A DNA stretch of 64,000 nt from Galbitalea sp036271875 (GCA_036271875.1 DATAZU010000025.1:117177-181176); one strand, 5' to 3'; counted from the first letter of the stretch, positions 17,203-25,669 are shown. The notes: generated by a model from the sequence alone, not told the origin. Numbers and translations are program-made.

Positions 17203-17356
17203 TCGATCGCTCCGAATGCTCGGACTCGGGTTCTGGTCGGCTGCGCCGCTGCCCAATCACACATCTGCCAATTCTCCGATCTATTGCGCGATCGAGTGTG
17301 CCATTTGGCTTATATAGATCACCCGCATCGGGAAAACCGATGGGTGAAGGATGGCC

Positions 17357-18508
17357 TCAACTCCCACTCTTGCCTTCGGCGAGTTCCGCCAGCACAGCCT
17401 CCGTGTGCTGACCAAGCTCCGCCACCGCGCCCATCCGGGTTTCGCTGAAGCGGGCCGTTACCGGAGGCACGAGGACGCGAACCGGGCCGTTCGGCGACCC
17501 GATCTCGCTCCAGCGGTGGCGTGCCTGCAGTTGCGGATGCGCCGAGAAATCGGCCATGTTGCGTAGTTCGGCGTTGGCTACGTTCGACGCGTCGAGCAAT
17601 TCGCGAGCCTCGGCGGTGGTCAGCGAACGCAGCGGCGCGGCGATGCGCTCGTTGAGGTCTCCCCGGTTGATGACCCGCGCCGAGTTGTCGGTAAATCTGG
17701 CATCCCTCGCCAGTCCCGGATCTCGCAGGACGGCCTCGCACAGGGCCACCCACTCTCGATCGTTCTGCACGGCAAGGTAAATAACTCCATCGACCGTATC
17801 GAACGGTCCATACGGCGCGATCGTCGCGTGTTCCGCCCCACTGCGCGGCTGTTGCGTGCCCCCATACTCGGAGTACAGATACGGCTGCATCATCCACTCG
17901 CCCAGCGCTTCAAGCATTGAGACCTCGATCACATCTCCGTGCCCGGTCGTCGCGCGATGGAGGAGCGCGGTGAGAATCCCCGAGTATGCGTACATCCCCG
18001 TCGCGATATCGGCCAGCGATATTCCTGCCTTCGCTGGTGCCTCCGGTGTTCCGGTCACGCTGAGGAGGCCGGCCTCACACTGAACAAGGAGGTCATACGC
18101 CTTTCTATCGGCAAGGGGACCACCCTCGCCAAAACCGGATACCGAAACATAGATGAGTCTCGGGTTGATGGACGTGAGTTCGTCGACCCCGAACCCGAGT
18201 CGATCGATAGCACCCGGCGCAAGGTTCTGAACGAAAACGTCGGCGCTGGCAACAAGCGCTCTTAACGCGTCCTGCCCAAGGGTCGACTTGAGATCGAGGA
18301 CCACGCTCTCCTTGCCGCGGTTAAGCCAGACGTAGTAACTCGACATACCTCGGACGGCACGGTCGTAGCCGCGGGCAAAGTCGCCCTCGGGGCGTTCGAT
18401 CTTGATTACCCTGGCGCCAAGGTCGGCAAGCTGCCTGGTAGCAAAGGGTGCGGCGACCGCCTGCTCAAGCGAGACAACGGTTAATCCCTCGAGTGGAAGG
18501 CCGGTCAT
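17357..18508 (-). CDS. Family III (CaiB/BaiF) CoA-transferase
   Basis: 383 residues. The N-terminal GLTVVSLEQAVAAPFATRQLADLGARVIKIE pattern and the catalytic Asp in SLADIATGMYAY (about residue 163) identify a family III CoA-transferase, which moves CoA between carboxylates through an aspartyl-CoA intermediate. Members act on itaconate, mesaconate, citramalate, oxalate and carnitine. The start overlaps the CitE-like gene stop by 4 nt (ATGA). Linked with a mesaconyl-CoA hydratase-like MaoC protein and a CitE-like lyase, a C5 dicarboxylate acceptor is the most economical guess. Confidence 0.92.
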   Translation of the reverse strand: MTGLPLEGLTVVSLEQAVAAPFATRQLADLGARVIKIERPEGDFARGYDRAVRGMSSYYVWLNRGKESVVLDLKSTLGQDALRALVASADVFVQNLAPGAIDRLGFGVDELTSINPRLIYVSVSGFGEGGPLADRKAYDLLVQCEAGLLSVTGTPEAPAKAGISLADIATGMYAYSGILTALLHRATTGHGDVIEVSMLEALGEWMMQPYLYSEYGGTQQPRSGAEHATIAPYGPFDTVDGVIYLAVQNDREWVALCEAVLRDPGLARDARFTDNSARVINRGDLNERIAAPLRSLTTAEARELLDASNVANAELRNMADFSAHPQLQARHRWSEIGSPNGPVRVLVPPVTARFSETRMGAVAELGQHTEAVLAELAEGKSGS

Positions 18509-19323
18509 GCCGAGTTCTCAGCTCGGCTCAAGGTCCAACGGGCTCGTTCCGCAACGGGAAGATCGACAAATTGACCCGCAACCTGCGCGCTCGCACCGTC
18601 GGCGGAAAGCACCCGGCGAGCCCAGGTCAGCTCGGCGTCGGTGGGGGCGAACCCCGAGCGGATGGCCGAAAGCTGTCCTGGATGGATGGCCAGCATGCCA
18701 CCGAATCCGAACGCACGCGCCCTCCGCGCCTGATCCTCGACGGCCGCGGTATTCGAAATCTCGACTGATGGCGCATCGAGGGGTGGACGAATGCCCGCGG
18801 CGCGCGACGCGTTGACCAAACGGGAACGCGCGTACGCCATCGGCGCCGCGGCGTGCTCGGCACCGATGTCGAGCGAGTAGTCGATTGACCCGAAGGCGAG
18901 TCGGCTTACCCCGGGTACGGCAGCCAGGTTTTCACACCGGGACAGTCCGACGGCGGACTCGACGAGCGGGACGATGGCCACGTGCTCGGGAACCAACTGG
19001 GCTATTTCCTGAAGGGTGCCCTCGTCGTCCGCTTTCGCGACCATGATTCCGATCAGTCCCGGAAGGTGCGCGAGTGACCTCACCTGAGTGGCGTGGCGAA
19101 CATCGGATGCGGCCCGCACTCGGACGATCGCGCTGACAGTTCCCGATGACAGTGCGTCAACGGTGTGTGCGAGAGCCACGTCAGCGTCGGTGTCGGCAAC
19201 GGCATCTTCGAGATCGATGATGATCCCGTCCGCCGTGCTCTCGGCGGCCTTGGCGAATCGGTCGGGCCGACTCCCGGGAACGAACAACAGCGTCGTCGCA
19301 TCGGAGACCGACGAAAGGCTCAC
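18505..19323 (-). CDS. CitE-like (HpcH/HpaI) acyl-CoA lyase
   Basis: 272 residues from the GTG at 19323, which overlaps the MaoC stop by 4 nt; the longer in-frame extension lies within the MaoC gene. Motifs: LLFVPGSRPDRFAKAAES, GIIIDLEDAV, the metal-binding Glu in LVESAVGL and Asp in FGSIDYSLDIG. This group cleaves citramalyl-CoA, malyl-CoA or beta-methylmalyl-CoA to acetyl- or propionyl-CoA plus pyruvate or glyoxylate. It is placed to act after the MaoC hydratase. Confidence 0.9.
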   Translation of the reverse strand: MSLSSVSDATTLLFVPGSRPDRFAKAAESTADGIIIDLEDAVADTDADVALAHTVDALSSGTVSAIVRVRAASDVRHATQVRSLAHLPGLIGIMVAKADDEGTLQEIAQLVPEHVAIVPLVESAVGLSRCENLAAVPGVSRLAFGSIDYSLDIGAEHAAAPMAYARSRLVNASRAAGIRPPLDAPSVEISNTAAVEDQARRARAFGFGGMLAIHPGQLSAIRSGFAPTDAELTWARRVLSADGASAQVAGQFVDLPVAERARWTLSRAENSA

Positions 19324-19901
19324 GACGATTCCGTCCCGTGCTGCGCCAAAGCGATAAGGGATTCCACTGCGGGTCTGTTGGCCGAGAGGTCGGGGCCAGC
19401 CCCGCGGCGGTACACCATGAAAGTGCGCCGATACGTGAGGATTATCGTTCCGTCCTGCTTGTATCCCTCGGTCGCGACGGTCACGAGCCCGACCTGCGGC
19501 TTCGACTTCGATTCGCGAGTCGCCATGACGATGGAACGCGAGTAGATGGTGTCGCCCTCGAACACGGGCTTGGGTATCCGCACCTCGTCCCACCCGAGAT
19601 TGGCGTAGACGTTGAACGACAGATCAATCGTCGACTGCCCCGTGACGAGCGCCAGAACGAACGTCGAGTTCACCAGAGGCAGCGTGTACTCGGTCTGCCT
19701 GGCGAATTCGACATCCAGATGTGTCTTGGACGTGTTCTGGGTTAGCAGGGTAAACCACTGGTTGTCTGTCGCGGTCAGCGTGCGGCCCATGGGGTGAAGG
19801 TAGATATCCCCGACGCCAAAGTCTTCGAAGTATCGACCCGTCCAACCGGCTACTTCCCTGTATCCCTGTTCGCTCATGTTCTGGTGCTCCGATTCGCTCA
19901 T
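19320..19901 (-). CDS. MaoC-like hydratase, mesaconyl/itaconyl-CoA hydratase type
   Basis: 193 residues, a single hot-dog domain. The catalytic stretch WFTLLTQNTSKTHLDVEFA (about residues 49-67) has Asn in place of the usual Asp of hydratase 2, with the conserved His-x-Asp; this variant recalls mesaconyl-CoA hydratase. Starts at 19901 or 19877 are possible; the latter has GGAG nine nt upstream. It is the first gene of a coupled set MaoC-CitE-CaiB, so it probably hydrates an unsaturated C4-C5 CoA ester for the lyase. Confidence 0.88.
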   Translation of the reverse strand: MSESEHQNMSEQGYREVAGWTGRYFEDFGVGDIYLHPMGRTLTATDNQWFTLLTQNTSKTHLDVEFARQTEYTLPLVNSTFVLALVTGQSTIDLSFNVYANLGWDEVRIPKPVFEGDTIYSRSIVMATRESKSKPQVGLVTVATEGYKQDGTIILTYRRTFMVYRRGAGPDLSANRPAVESLIALAQHGTESS

Positions 19902-19946
19902 CGGCGTGATTCGCTTTCACGCTTCGCTTACCCCCGTTGGAAAGTA

Positions 19947-19954
19947 TTATATAA
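19947..19954. promoter_or_regulatory. TTATATAA element in the MaoC/acyl-CoA dehydrogenase divergent gap
   Basis: A perfect 8-bp palindrome in the 56-bp gap between divergent MaoC and acyl-CoA dehydrogenase genes, in a locally AT-rich stretch. A related TTATATA occurs at 17310-17316, upstream of etfB. It may be a -10 region, or part of an operator for the GntR regulator encoded at 21176. Confidence 0.3.
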
Positions 19955-19957
19955 AAT

Positions 19958-21127
19958 ATGGAAAATGATATGCGCGTGGGCGAATTCGACGCATTGCGGG
20001 CGCGCACGAGAGCGGTCTGCCAGGGCTTCCCCGACGCGTATTGGCGGGGCCACGATCGTGAGCGCACGTATCCGCACGAGTTCGTCGATGCGATAACGCG
20101 CTCGGGCCTTCTCGCGGCTCTCATCCCCACTCAGTTCGGCGGTCTGGGACTGGGCCTCATCGAGGCGAGCATCATCATGGAGGAGATCAACCGTTCCGGC
20201 GGACATTCCGCGGCCTGTCACGCCCAGATGTATCTCATGAGCTGCCTGCTGAACTTTGGTGGCGACGAACAGCGCGAGCGATACCTTCCCGCCATAGCCC
20301 GTGGCGACCTCCGTCTCCAAGCGTTCTCCATCACGGAGGATGCCGGTTCAGACACGACAAACATCACCACCCGGGCCGAGCGGGTTGGCGACACGTTTGT
20401 GATCAATGGACACAAGACCTGGACGAGCCGGATCGATCAATCCGACCTTGCGCTCATTCTTGCCCGGACGACGGAGCGGGACCCGAGCAACAAGACGAGC
20501 GGACTCAGCCTGTTTCTGGCGGACCTTCGATCGATACGTGCCGAGCAGGGCGGCGCCATGCGCGTTGAGCCGGTGCGCACGATGTTCAACTATGCGACGA
20601 ACCAGGTGTACTTCACCGACCTTAGGCTTCCGATCGACTCTGTCATCGGCGAGGTCGGGTCGGGGTTCCGCTATGTGATCGAGAGCTGGAACGCCGAGCG
20701 GATCCTGTTGGCCGCTGAGGCGATTGGGGATGGCTACTGGTTCACCGATCGCGCCGCGCAGTACGCGAGCGCCCGGCAGGTGTTTGGGCGCGCCATCGGT
20801 GCGAATCAGGGCGTGCAGTTTCCCATCGTTGATGCGTACATGAAAGTGCGCGCGGCAGACCTGATGCGGTACGAAGCGGCACGACTGTTCGACTCCGGTC
20901 AACCGTGCGGGCCCGAAGCGAACATGGCGAAGCATCTCAGTGCCGAGGCGAGCTGGGATGCCGCCAACGCCTGCCTCAATACCTACGGCGGATACGGCTT
21001 CGTCGACCAATACGACGTCGAGAGAAAATTTCGCGAGACGCGGATGTACCAGGTGGCTCCGATCAACAACAACCTCGTCAAGACATTCATTGGCGACAAA
21101 GTGCTGGGGATGCCAAGGACATACTAG
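19958..21127 (+). CDS. Acyl-CoA dehydrogenase family protein with atypical C-terminal active-site segment
   Basis: 389 residues. FAD-binding and middle domains are visible (QAFSITEDAGSD near residue 123; INGHKTWTS near residue 150; the RQVFGRAIGANQGVQFPI helix near residue 275; NTYGGYGFVDQYDVERKFRE near residue 345). In the segment where many members have the catalytic Glu of YEGT, this one has YQVAPINNN. The base must therefore be elsewhere, or the chemistry differs. It should donate electrons to the nearby EtfAB. ATG at 19958 is given; 19970 is possible, with GGAAA upstream. Confidence 0.9.
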   Translation: MENDMRVGEFDALRARTRAVCQGFPDAYWRGHDRERTYPHEFVDAITRSGLLAALIPTQFGGLGLGLIEASIIMEEINRSGGHSAACHAQMYLMSCLLNFGGDEQRERYLPAIARGDLRLQAFSITEDAGSDTTNITTRAERVGDTFVINGHKTWTSRIDQSDLALILARTTERDPSNKTSGLSLFLADLRSIRAEQGGAMRVEPVRTMFNYATNQVYFTDLRLPIDSVIGEVGSGFRYVIESWNAERILLAAEAIGDGYWFTDRAAQYASARQVFGRAIGANQGVQFPIVDAYMKVRAADLMRYEAARLFDSGQPCGPEANMAKHLSAEASWDAANACLNTYGGYGFVDQYDVERKFRETRMYQVAPINNNLVKTFIGDKVLGMPRTY

Positions 21128-21175
21128 GCCTCGACTCATTTGCGGTTTGGCTACGCTGTGGAGGCAGGAGGAACC

Positions 21176-21868
21176 GTGACCACAACGCGTACCGAGCCTT
21201 TTCGCCAGCGCTCGCAACTGAGCGATGAGGCGTCGGCGTACATCCGTAACCTGATCATGTCCGGTCAGCTGCTTCCCGGAGAGTCGGTTCGACCGGAACT
21301 GATTGCCGAACCGCTTGGCGTGTCGACCACTCCGGTTCGCGAGGCGCTGCAGGCGTTGCGGGTCGAGGGCTTTCTCGAACTGTTGCCCCGCCGCGGGTTC
21401 ATCGTTGCACCACTGACGGGAAGCGACATCCGCGACATCTTCACCGCCCACGCGCTCATCGCGGGCGAGCTTGCCGCCCGTGCCGCCCGGAACGCGACGC
21501 CGGAGGAGATCGCAACGTTGGCCGAGTTGCACGAGTCCCTGCTGGCAGCGGCAAGGTCCGGAGACCTCGAGGGGCTCGAGCAGCGGAACCACCAGTTTCA
21601 TCGGGAGGTGAACCGCACCGCCGAAGCCCGCAAACTCGGCTGGGTGCTCGGAGTGGTCGGACGATACGTGCCGCACCTGTTCTATTCGACCGTACGGGGC
21701 TGGCCGGGCGCCACCATCGAGGACCATTCGGCGATCATGGAGTCGATCGCGGCCGGCAACGCAGAGCAGGCCCGTGAGGCGATGACCAGGCACATTATTC
21801 ACGCGGGCGAGCTGCTGGCACAGCAATTCGACGAACGGACTGTCCGATCCGGGCAGAGTGGTTCGTAG
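21176..21868 (+). CDS. GntR-family regulator (FCD effector domain)
   Basis: 230 residues. The GTG at 21176 has AGGAGG four nt upstream, so it was preferred to the upstream TTG at 21140. The winged helix spans about residues 15-75 (LGVSTTPVREALQALRVEGF), followed by an all-helical FCD domain with the metal/effector His pattern (EDHSAIMESI, TRHIIH). It follows the acyl-CoA dehydrogenase by 48 nt on the same strand and may control that gene and the divergent MaoC operon in response to a carboxylate. Confidence 0.93.
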   Translation: MTTTRTEPFRQRSQLSDEASAYIRNLIMSGQLLPGESVRPELIAEPLGVSTTPVREALQALRVEGFLELLPRRGFIVAPLTGSDIRDIFTAHALIAGELAARAARNATPEEIATLAELHESLLAAARSGDLEGLEQRNHQFHREVNRTAEARKLGWVLGVVGRYVPHLFYSTVRGWPGATIEDHSAIMESIAAGNAEQAREAMTRHIIHAGELLAQQFDERTVRSGQSGS

Positions 21869-21920
21869 TAGGAGTGAGAGGCAGCCACAGGGGATGCCAC
21901 AAAGCGAGGAGCACTTCGAC

Positions 21921-22274
21921 ATGCAATTTCTGGTATCCGTAATCGACAGCACAGAGGCGATCGCCGCTGGCCGCAGCGAATTGGCTACGCGGGCCGAGCA
22001 GGATGCGATCGACGTCCTCAACCAGGAGCTCCAGGACGAAGGCTGCTGGGTCTTCGCCGGAGGTCTTGGGATGAACGACAGCGCGACCGTGATCGACAAC
22101 CGTCGCGGTGAAACGGTCATCACCGACGGCCCATTCGTCGAGTCCAAGGAATTCCTGGCGGGGTTCTGGATCCTCGAACTCGCCGACCTCGATGCCGCAC
22201 TAAGGATCGCGACCAAGGCGTCGACCGCCTGCAATCGCAAGATCGAGGTTCGCCCGTTCCTGAGGCCGGAATAG
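21921..22274 (+). CDS. YCII-related (DGPF-domain) protein
   Basis: 117 residues with the DGPF motif in TDGPFVESKEFLAGFW. ATG at 21921 has AGGAG nine nt upstream; the in-frame start at 21858 overlaps the GntR gene. Such proteins are regularly encoded beside ECF42-type sigma factors, as here, and may be small enzymes or sensors linked to the sigma factor. Its stop codon overlaps the apparent start of the next gene. Confidence 0.85.
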   Translation: MQFLVSVIDSTEAIAAGRSELATRAEQDAIDVLNQELQDEGCWVFAGGLGMNDSATVIDNRRGETVITDGPFVESKEFLAGFWILELADLDAALRIATKASTACNRKIEVRPFLRPE

Positions 22275-23509
22275 ACGCCACGGAGGCGATCACTCTCGCT
22301 CACCGCAACGAGTGGGCGCGGGTCGTCGCCATCCTTGCCGGGCGCTTCCGTGATCTGGACCTCGCGGAAGAAGCCGCGGCAGAAGCGTTTGCGACCGCCG
22401 CGCGGAGGTGGCCGCTCGACGGTGTTCCGCCGAACCCGGGCGCCTGGCTGACGACGACGGCCTATCGAAAGGCGATCGACCACATCCGGCGCGAGAACAA
22501 GCGCGAAGAGAAACACAGGGAGGCTGAGTTGATCGCGGACGACAGCGCGCCCGAGCCCCTTGGCGCGATCGAGGATGAGCGACTGCGGCTGATCTTTGTC
22601 TGCTGCCACCCGGCACTCGCGATGGAGAGCCGGGTAGCGCTGACGCTTCGGATGCTCGGGGGCCTCACGGTCGCCGAAATCGCGCGGGCGTTCCTGGTCC
22701 AGGACTCTGCCATGGCGCGACGGATCACGCGGGCCAAGGACAAGATCAAGGCTACGGGCATCCCGTTCCGCGTCCCATCCTCGGATGATCTCCCCACGCG
22801 AACGGCCGGCGTTCTTGCGGTGCTGTACCTCGTCTTCAACGAGGGCTATCTGGCCAGCGACCCGGATCGCGACCCGATTCGATCCGACCTCACCGGGGAG
22901 GCGATCCGTCTCACTCGGCTGCTGCGCGTCCTTCTGCCCGAGAACGGCGAGGCCACGGGTCTTCTCGCGCTCATGCTCCTCACCGAGGCCCGCAGTTCGA
23001 CTCGGGTCTCGGCTGCCGGCGAACTCGTGACAATCGATGAGCAAGATCGCGGCTCATGGGACGCGACGCGGATCGCCGAGGGACACGCGCTGGTGCGCCA
23101 GCGACTCGCGACTGGTGAGGCGCCCGGGCCGTACCAAATCCTCGCGGCGATCAACGCCGTGCACACGTCAGCTCGGGACGCTCGCGATACCGATTGGTCG
23201 CAGGTCGTCGCGCTCTACGACCAGCTTGCGAGAATGGATTCGTCGCCGATCATTGCCCTTAATCGGGCCATTGCCGTCGCCGAACTCGACGGACCGGATG
23301 TTGCCATGGCATCCATCGATCGTCTCTCGGGCCCGCTTACGAGCTACCAGCCGTACCACGCGGTTCGCGCCGACCTGCTGCGTCGCCTCGGACGCAGCGC
23401 CGACGCGCGCCAGGAGTACGACGCTGCCATCGAGCTGTCTGGCAACTCCGCCGAGATCGCAAACCTGAGGCGCCGCCGAGATCAGCTGGGCGGCGAAGTC
23501 ACCGATTAG
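22271..23509 (+). CDS. ECF42-like RNA polymerase sigma factor (non-canonical start)
   Basis: About 412 residues if translation starts at the ATA of 22271. Sigma region 2 starts at once (EAITLAHRNEWARVVAILAG) with LDLAEEAAAEAFATAARRWP, the linker, region 4 (GGLTVAEIARAFLVQDSAMARRITRAKDKI), and the long C-terminal domain typical of this group. No ATG, GTG or TTG lies in this frame from the upstream stop at 22109 to the TTG at 22529, which would delete region 2. The ATA overlaps the YCII stop (ATAG), exactly where coupled genes usually have ATG or GTG. Confidence 0.85.
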   Translation: MDATEAITLAHRNEWARVVAILAGRFRDLDLAEEAAAEAFATAARRWPLDGVPPNPGAWLTTTAYRKAIDHIRRENKREEKHREAELIADDSAPEPLGAIEDERLRLIFVCCHPALAMESRVALTLRMLGGLTVAEIARAFLVQDSAMARRITRAKDKIKATGIPFRVPSSDDLPTRTAGVLAVLYLVFNEGYLASDPDRDPIRSDLTGEAIRLTRLLRVLLPENGEATGLLALMLLTEARSSTRVSAAGELVTIDEQDRGSWDATRIAEGHALVRQRLATGEAPGPYQILAAINAVHTSARDARDTDWSQVVALYDQLARMDSSPIIALNRAIAVAELDGPDVAMASIDRLSGPLTSYQPYHAVRADLLRRLGRSADARQEYDAAIELSGNSAEIANLRRRRDQLGGEVTD

Positions 23510-23817
23510 GCGAAACCCAGCAGTCGGAGGCCGGCCGCCGACAGGGCGCCCAGGATGACGACCACGATGAACGGCGCTCTGAACAGGAGCGCGGTTGCCG
23601 CGACGACGAGCGAACCGATACGCGCGTCCGCCACGAGGTGCTGACCGCTTGAGAAGGTGTTCGCCGCTGTCAACGCGGCAAGCAGCCCGATCGTCAATGT
23701 TCCGGCAATGCGCAGGATGCGAGGGTTCTTCAGCAGTCGACGCGGTACGAGGTAGCCAACCAGCTTGGTGAGGAACGCGACGATGCTGGCGACGATGATC
23801 CAGATCCAGAGCGTCAT
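23506..23817 (-). CDS. azlD: AzlD-family branched-chain amino acid exporter subunit
   Basis: 103 residues with four hydrophobic segments; length and order fit AzlD, the small subunit of the AzlCD exporter. It starts at 23817 with a 4-nt ATGA overlap with azlC. Its stop codon overlaps the sigma-factor stop tail to tail by 4 nt. The frame continues upstream into azlC without resemblance. Confidence 0.88.
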   Translation of the reverse strand: MTLWIWIIVASIVAFLTKLVGYLVPRRLLKNPRILRIAGTLTIGLLAALTAANTFSSGQHLVADARIGSLVVAATALLFRAPFIVVVILGALSAAGLRLLGFA

Positions 23818-24515
23818 TCGGGGACCTCCCGCTGCTCCGCTCGCTGCTGGCGGTAGCCGAACCATCCGATTGCTGCCGCAACGACCGCGGCAACGAGGAT
23901 GGGGATGCCCGGCGGCACAAACGGCACAGCGATGACGGTTGCCACCGCGCACACGATCGCGATCGCCCCGGCCTCACGCGACGTGAGTCTCGGCCAGAGC
24001 AGCGCGAGGAACGCGGCAACGGCTGCGCCGTCCAGTCCCCAGTTCTTCGGGTCGCCGACCGCGCTGCCGGCGAGGGCGCCGAGCAGCGTGAAGAGATTCC
24101 ACAGGAGAAAGATGCCCACGCCGGCAATCCAAAACCCGCGCTTCTGTTCGATCGTGTCGGTCTGTCCGGTGCTCGTCGCGAACGACTCGTCGACCGTGAA
24201 CTGGGCCGAAACAAACCGGCGCCAGCCTCGCGGCTGCAGCAGCGCGTTCAGCTGCATCCCGTACACGGCATTGCGGATCCCGAGCAGCGCCGAAGCTCCC
24301 GCGGCCGCTATCGGGTTGCCGCCTCCCGCGATGACCCCGATGAATGCGAACTGTGATCCGCCCGAGAACAACAGCAGGCTGAGTACGCAGGTCTGAAGCA
24401 CATCCAGTCCGGATGACACAGACAGCGCACCGAAGGAGACACCGTACAGACCTGTCGCAACGGCGATCGAAAGCCCGACTCGTGCTCCCGGTGAATTGCG
24501 AAGGCTGGTCGACAT
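23814..24515 (-). CDS. azlC: AzlC-family branched-chain amino acid exporter large subunit
   Basis: 233 residues with about seven to eight membrane segments. It has the AzlC marks GVSFGALSVSSGLDVLQTCVLSLL and FSGGSQFAFIGV near residues 25-60 and the RNAVYGMQLN segment. It works with AzlD to export branched-chain amino acids or analogues. ATG at 24515; the two genes form a coupled operon. Confidence 0.9.
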   Translation of the reverse strand: MSTSLRNSPGARVGLSIAVATGLYGVSFGALSVSSGLDVLQTCVLSLLLFSGGSQFAFIGVIAGGGNPIAAAGASALLGIRNAVYGMQLNALLQPRGWRRFVSAQFTVDESFATSTGQTDTIEQKRGFWIAGVGIFLLWNLFTLLGALAGSAVGDPKNWGLDGAAVAAFLALLWPRLTSREAGAIAIVCAVATVIAVPFVPPGIPILVAAVVAAAIGWFGYRQQRAEQREVPE

Positions 24516-24541
24516 CGCCCCATGCTACGGCCCGGCCGAAG

Positions 24542-25570
24542 TCAGTCGGACGGTAGGTCCGCCTCATCGAGCAGCAGGTCGGCGTGATGAATCTCTGCAA
24601 CATTCGGATGCGCGCGAAGACGATAGCGCAACACATTGTCGCCGTAGGTCTCGAGGATCGGACTGTTCGTTGGATCGAGCGACAGTCCGCGCGTCTGGGC
24701 ACGCAGCTCGGGCGCGAGTTCGAGGTGCGGCATGGTCGCGTCCAGCGCTGGATTGAAGAAAAACGGGATCGAGATGCGATCCGTCCCCACCCGGGGTGAT
24801 TGCACGCGGTGCAGGGTCGCTTTGAGATAGCCGTCGGTGGCGAACTCGAGCATCTCCCCGATGTTCACGACAAACGCGCCCGGCATCGAGGGCGCCTCGA
24901 TCCACTCGCCATCGTGTTCAACCTGCAGTCCTCCCTTGCCGGGCTCTACCAGCAGCAGAGTGAGAACTCCCCCGTCCCGGTGGGCACCGACGCCCTGTTT
25001 TGGCGCCGTATCCGTCTCGCCGGGATAGCGGACGATCTTGACGAGCGAGAACGGATGGTCGGCAAACGCAGCGTCGAACACGTCCTCCGGAGCGCCGAGA
25101 GCAAGCGCCCACAACCGCAAAAGTCGAAGCGACAGGGCGTTCAGTTCGGTGCGCCACCGGGCGATGGTCGTCTCGAGTTCGGGCAACTCGGTCGGCCACA
25201 GGTTCGGGCCTTCGAGTCGCCAGAAGTCCGGGATGCCCGTGCCAGGCTCCACCGCGTCCCGCTCCTCGCCGATGTCGATCTGCTCACGCCAGTCGACATC
25301 GCCATTCGTTAGCTCCTTGCCAACGCGCGTGTAGCCACGAAACTGCGGACTGTGCACGTTCTCAATGGCCAGCTTTGCCGAATCCGATAGCTCGAAAAAT
25401 CGGCGGGAGACATCCAGCACCCCGTCGACGAGCGACTGGTCGATCCCGTGACCAACGAGGTAGAAGAACCCCACCTCGTGGGTCACTGTGCGCAATTGCG
25501 AACGGAAGTCCCAGGCACCCTTATCGGTCTCGGCGATCGAAAGGTCCAGGACGGGGAGGGATGAGAGCAT
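24542..25570 (-). CDS. Isopenicillin-N-synthase-like 2-oxoglutarate/Fe(II) dioxygenase
   Basis: 342 residues. The N-terminal DIOX_N domain (LPVLDLS, FYLVGHGI) is followed by the 2OG-Fe(II) core: GVGAHRDGGVLTLLL supplies H-x-D, LHRVQSP the second His, and R-I-S-I-P-F-F the RxS that binds 2-oxoglutarate. The start at 25570 is family-like; the frame remains open to 25987 but runs over the divergent msrB gene. Such bacterial enzymes hydroxylate or cyclise unknown small substrates. It stands alone, 26 nt from azlC. Confidence 0.88.
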   Translation of the reverse strand: MLSSLPVLDLSIAETDKGAWDFRSQLRTVTHEVGFFYLVGHGIDQSLVDGVLDVSRRFFELSDSAKLAIENVHSPQFRGYTRVGKELTNGDVDWREQIDIGEERDAVEPGTGIPDFWRLEGPNLWPTELPELETTIARWRTELNALSLRLLRLWALALGAPEDVFDAAFADHPFSLVKIVRYPGETDTAPKQGVGAHRDGGVLTLLLVEPGKGGLQVEHDGEWIEAPSMPGAFVVNIGEMLEFATDGYLKATLHRVQSPRVGTDRISIPFFFNPALDATMPHLELAPELRAQTRGLSLDPTNSPILETYGDNVLRYRLRAHPNVAEIHHADLLLDEADLPSD

Positions 25571-25669
25571 CTCTCGATCCTGACAGAAGGTACCTCTGTG
25601 CTGGCCGAACATTACGTTGGTTTGCGCCCCCGCGGACGGATCGGCGGGTTTGCTCATAGTGTCGATTCC

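Noticed and set aside
22112..22271. CTG codons at 22166 and 22229 as sigma-factor starts
   Set aside because: They lie inside the YCII gene, add residues with no family resemblance, and have no ribosome site.
20348..23044. Open frame of 898 codons on the minus strand
   Set aside because: It lies antisense to acyl-CoA dehydrogenase, GntR, YCII and sigma genes, is Arg/Pro/His-rich without any family pattern, and is explained by GC-rich codon bias of the real genes.
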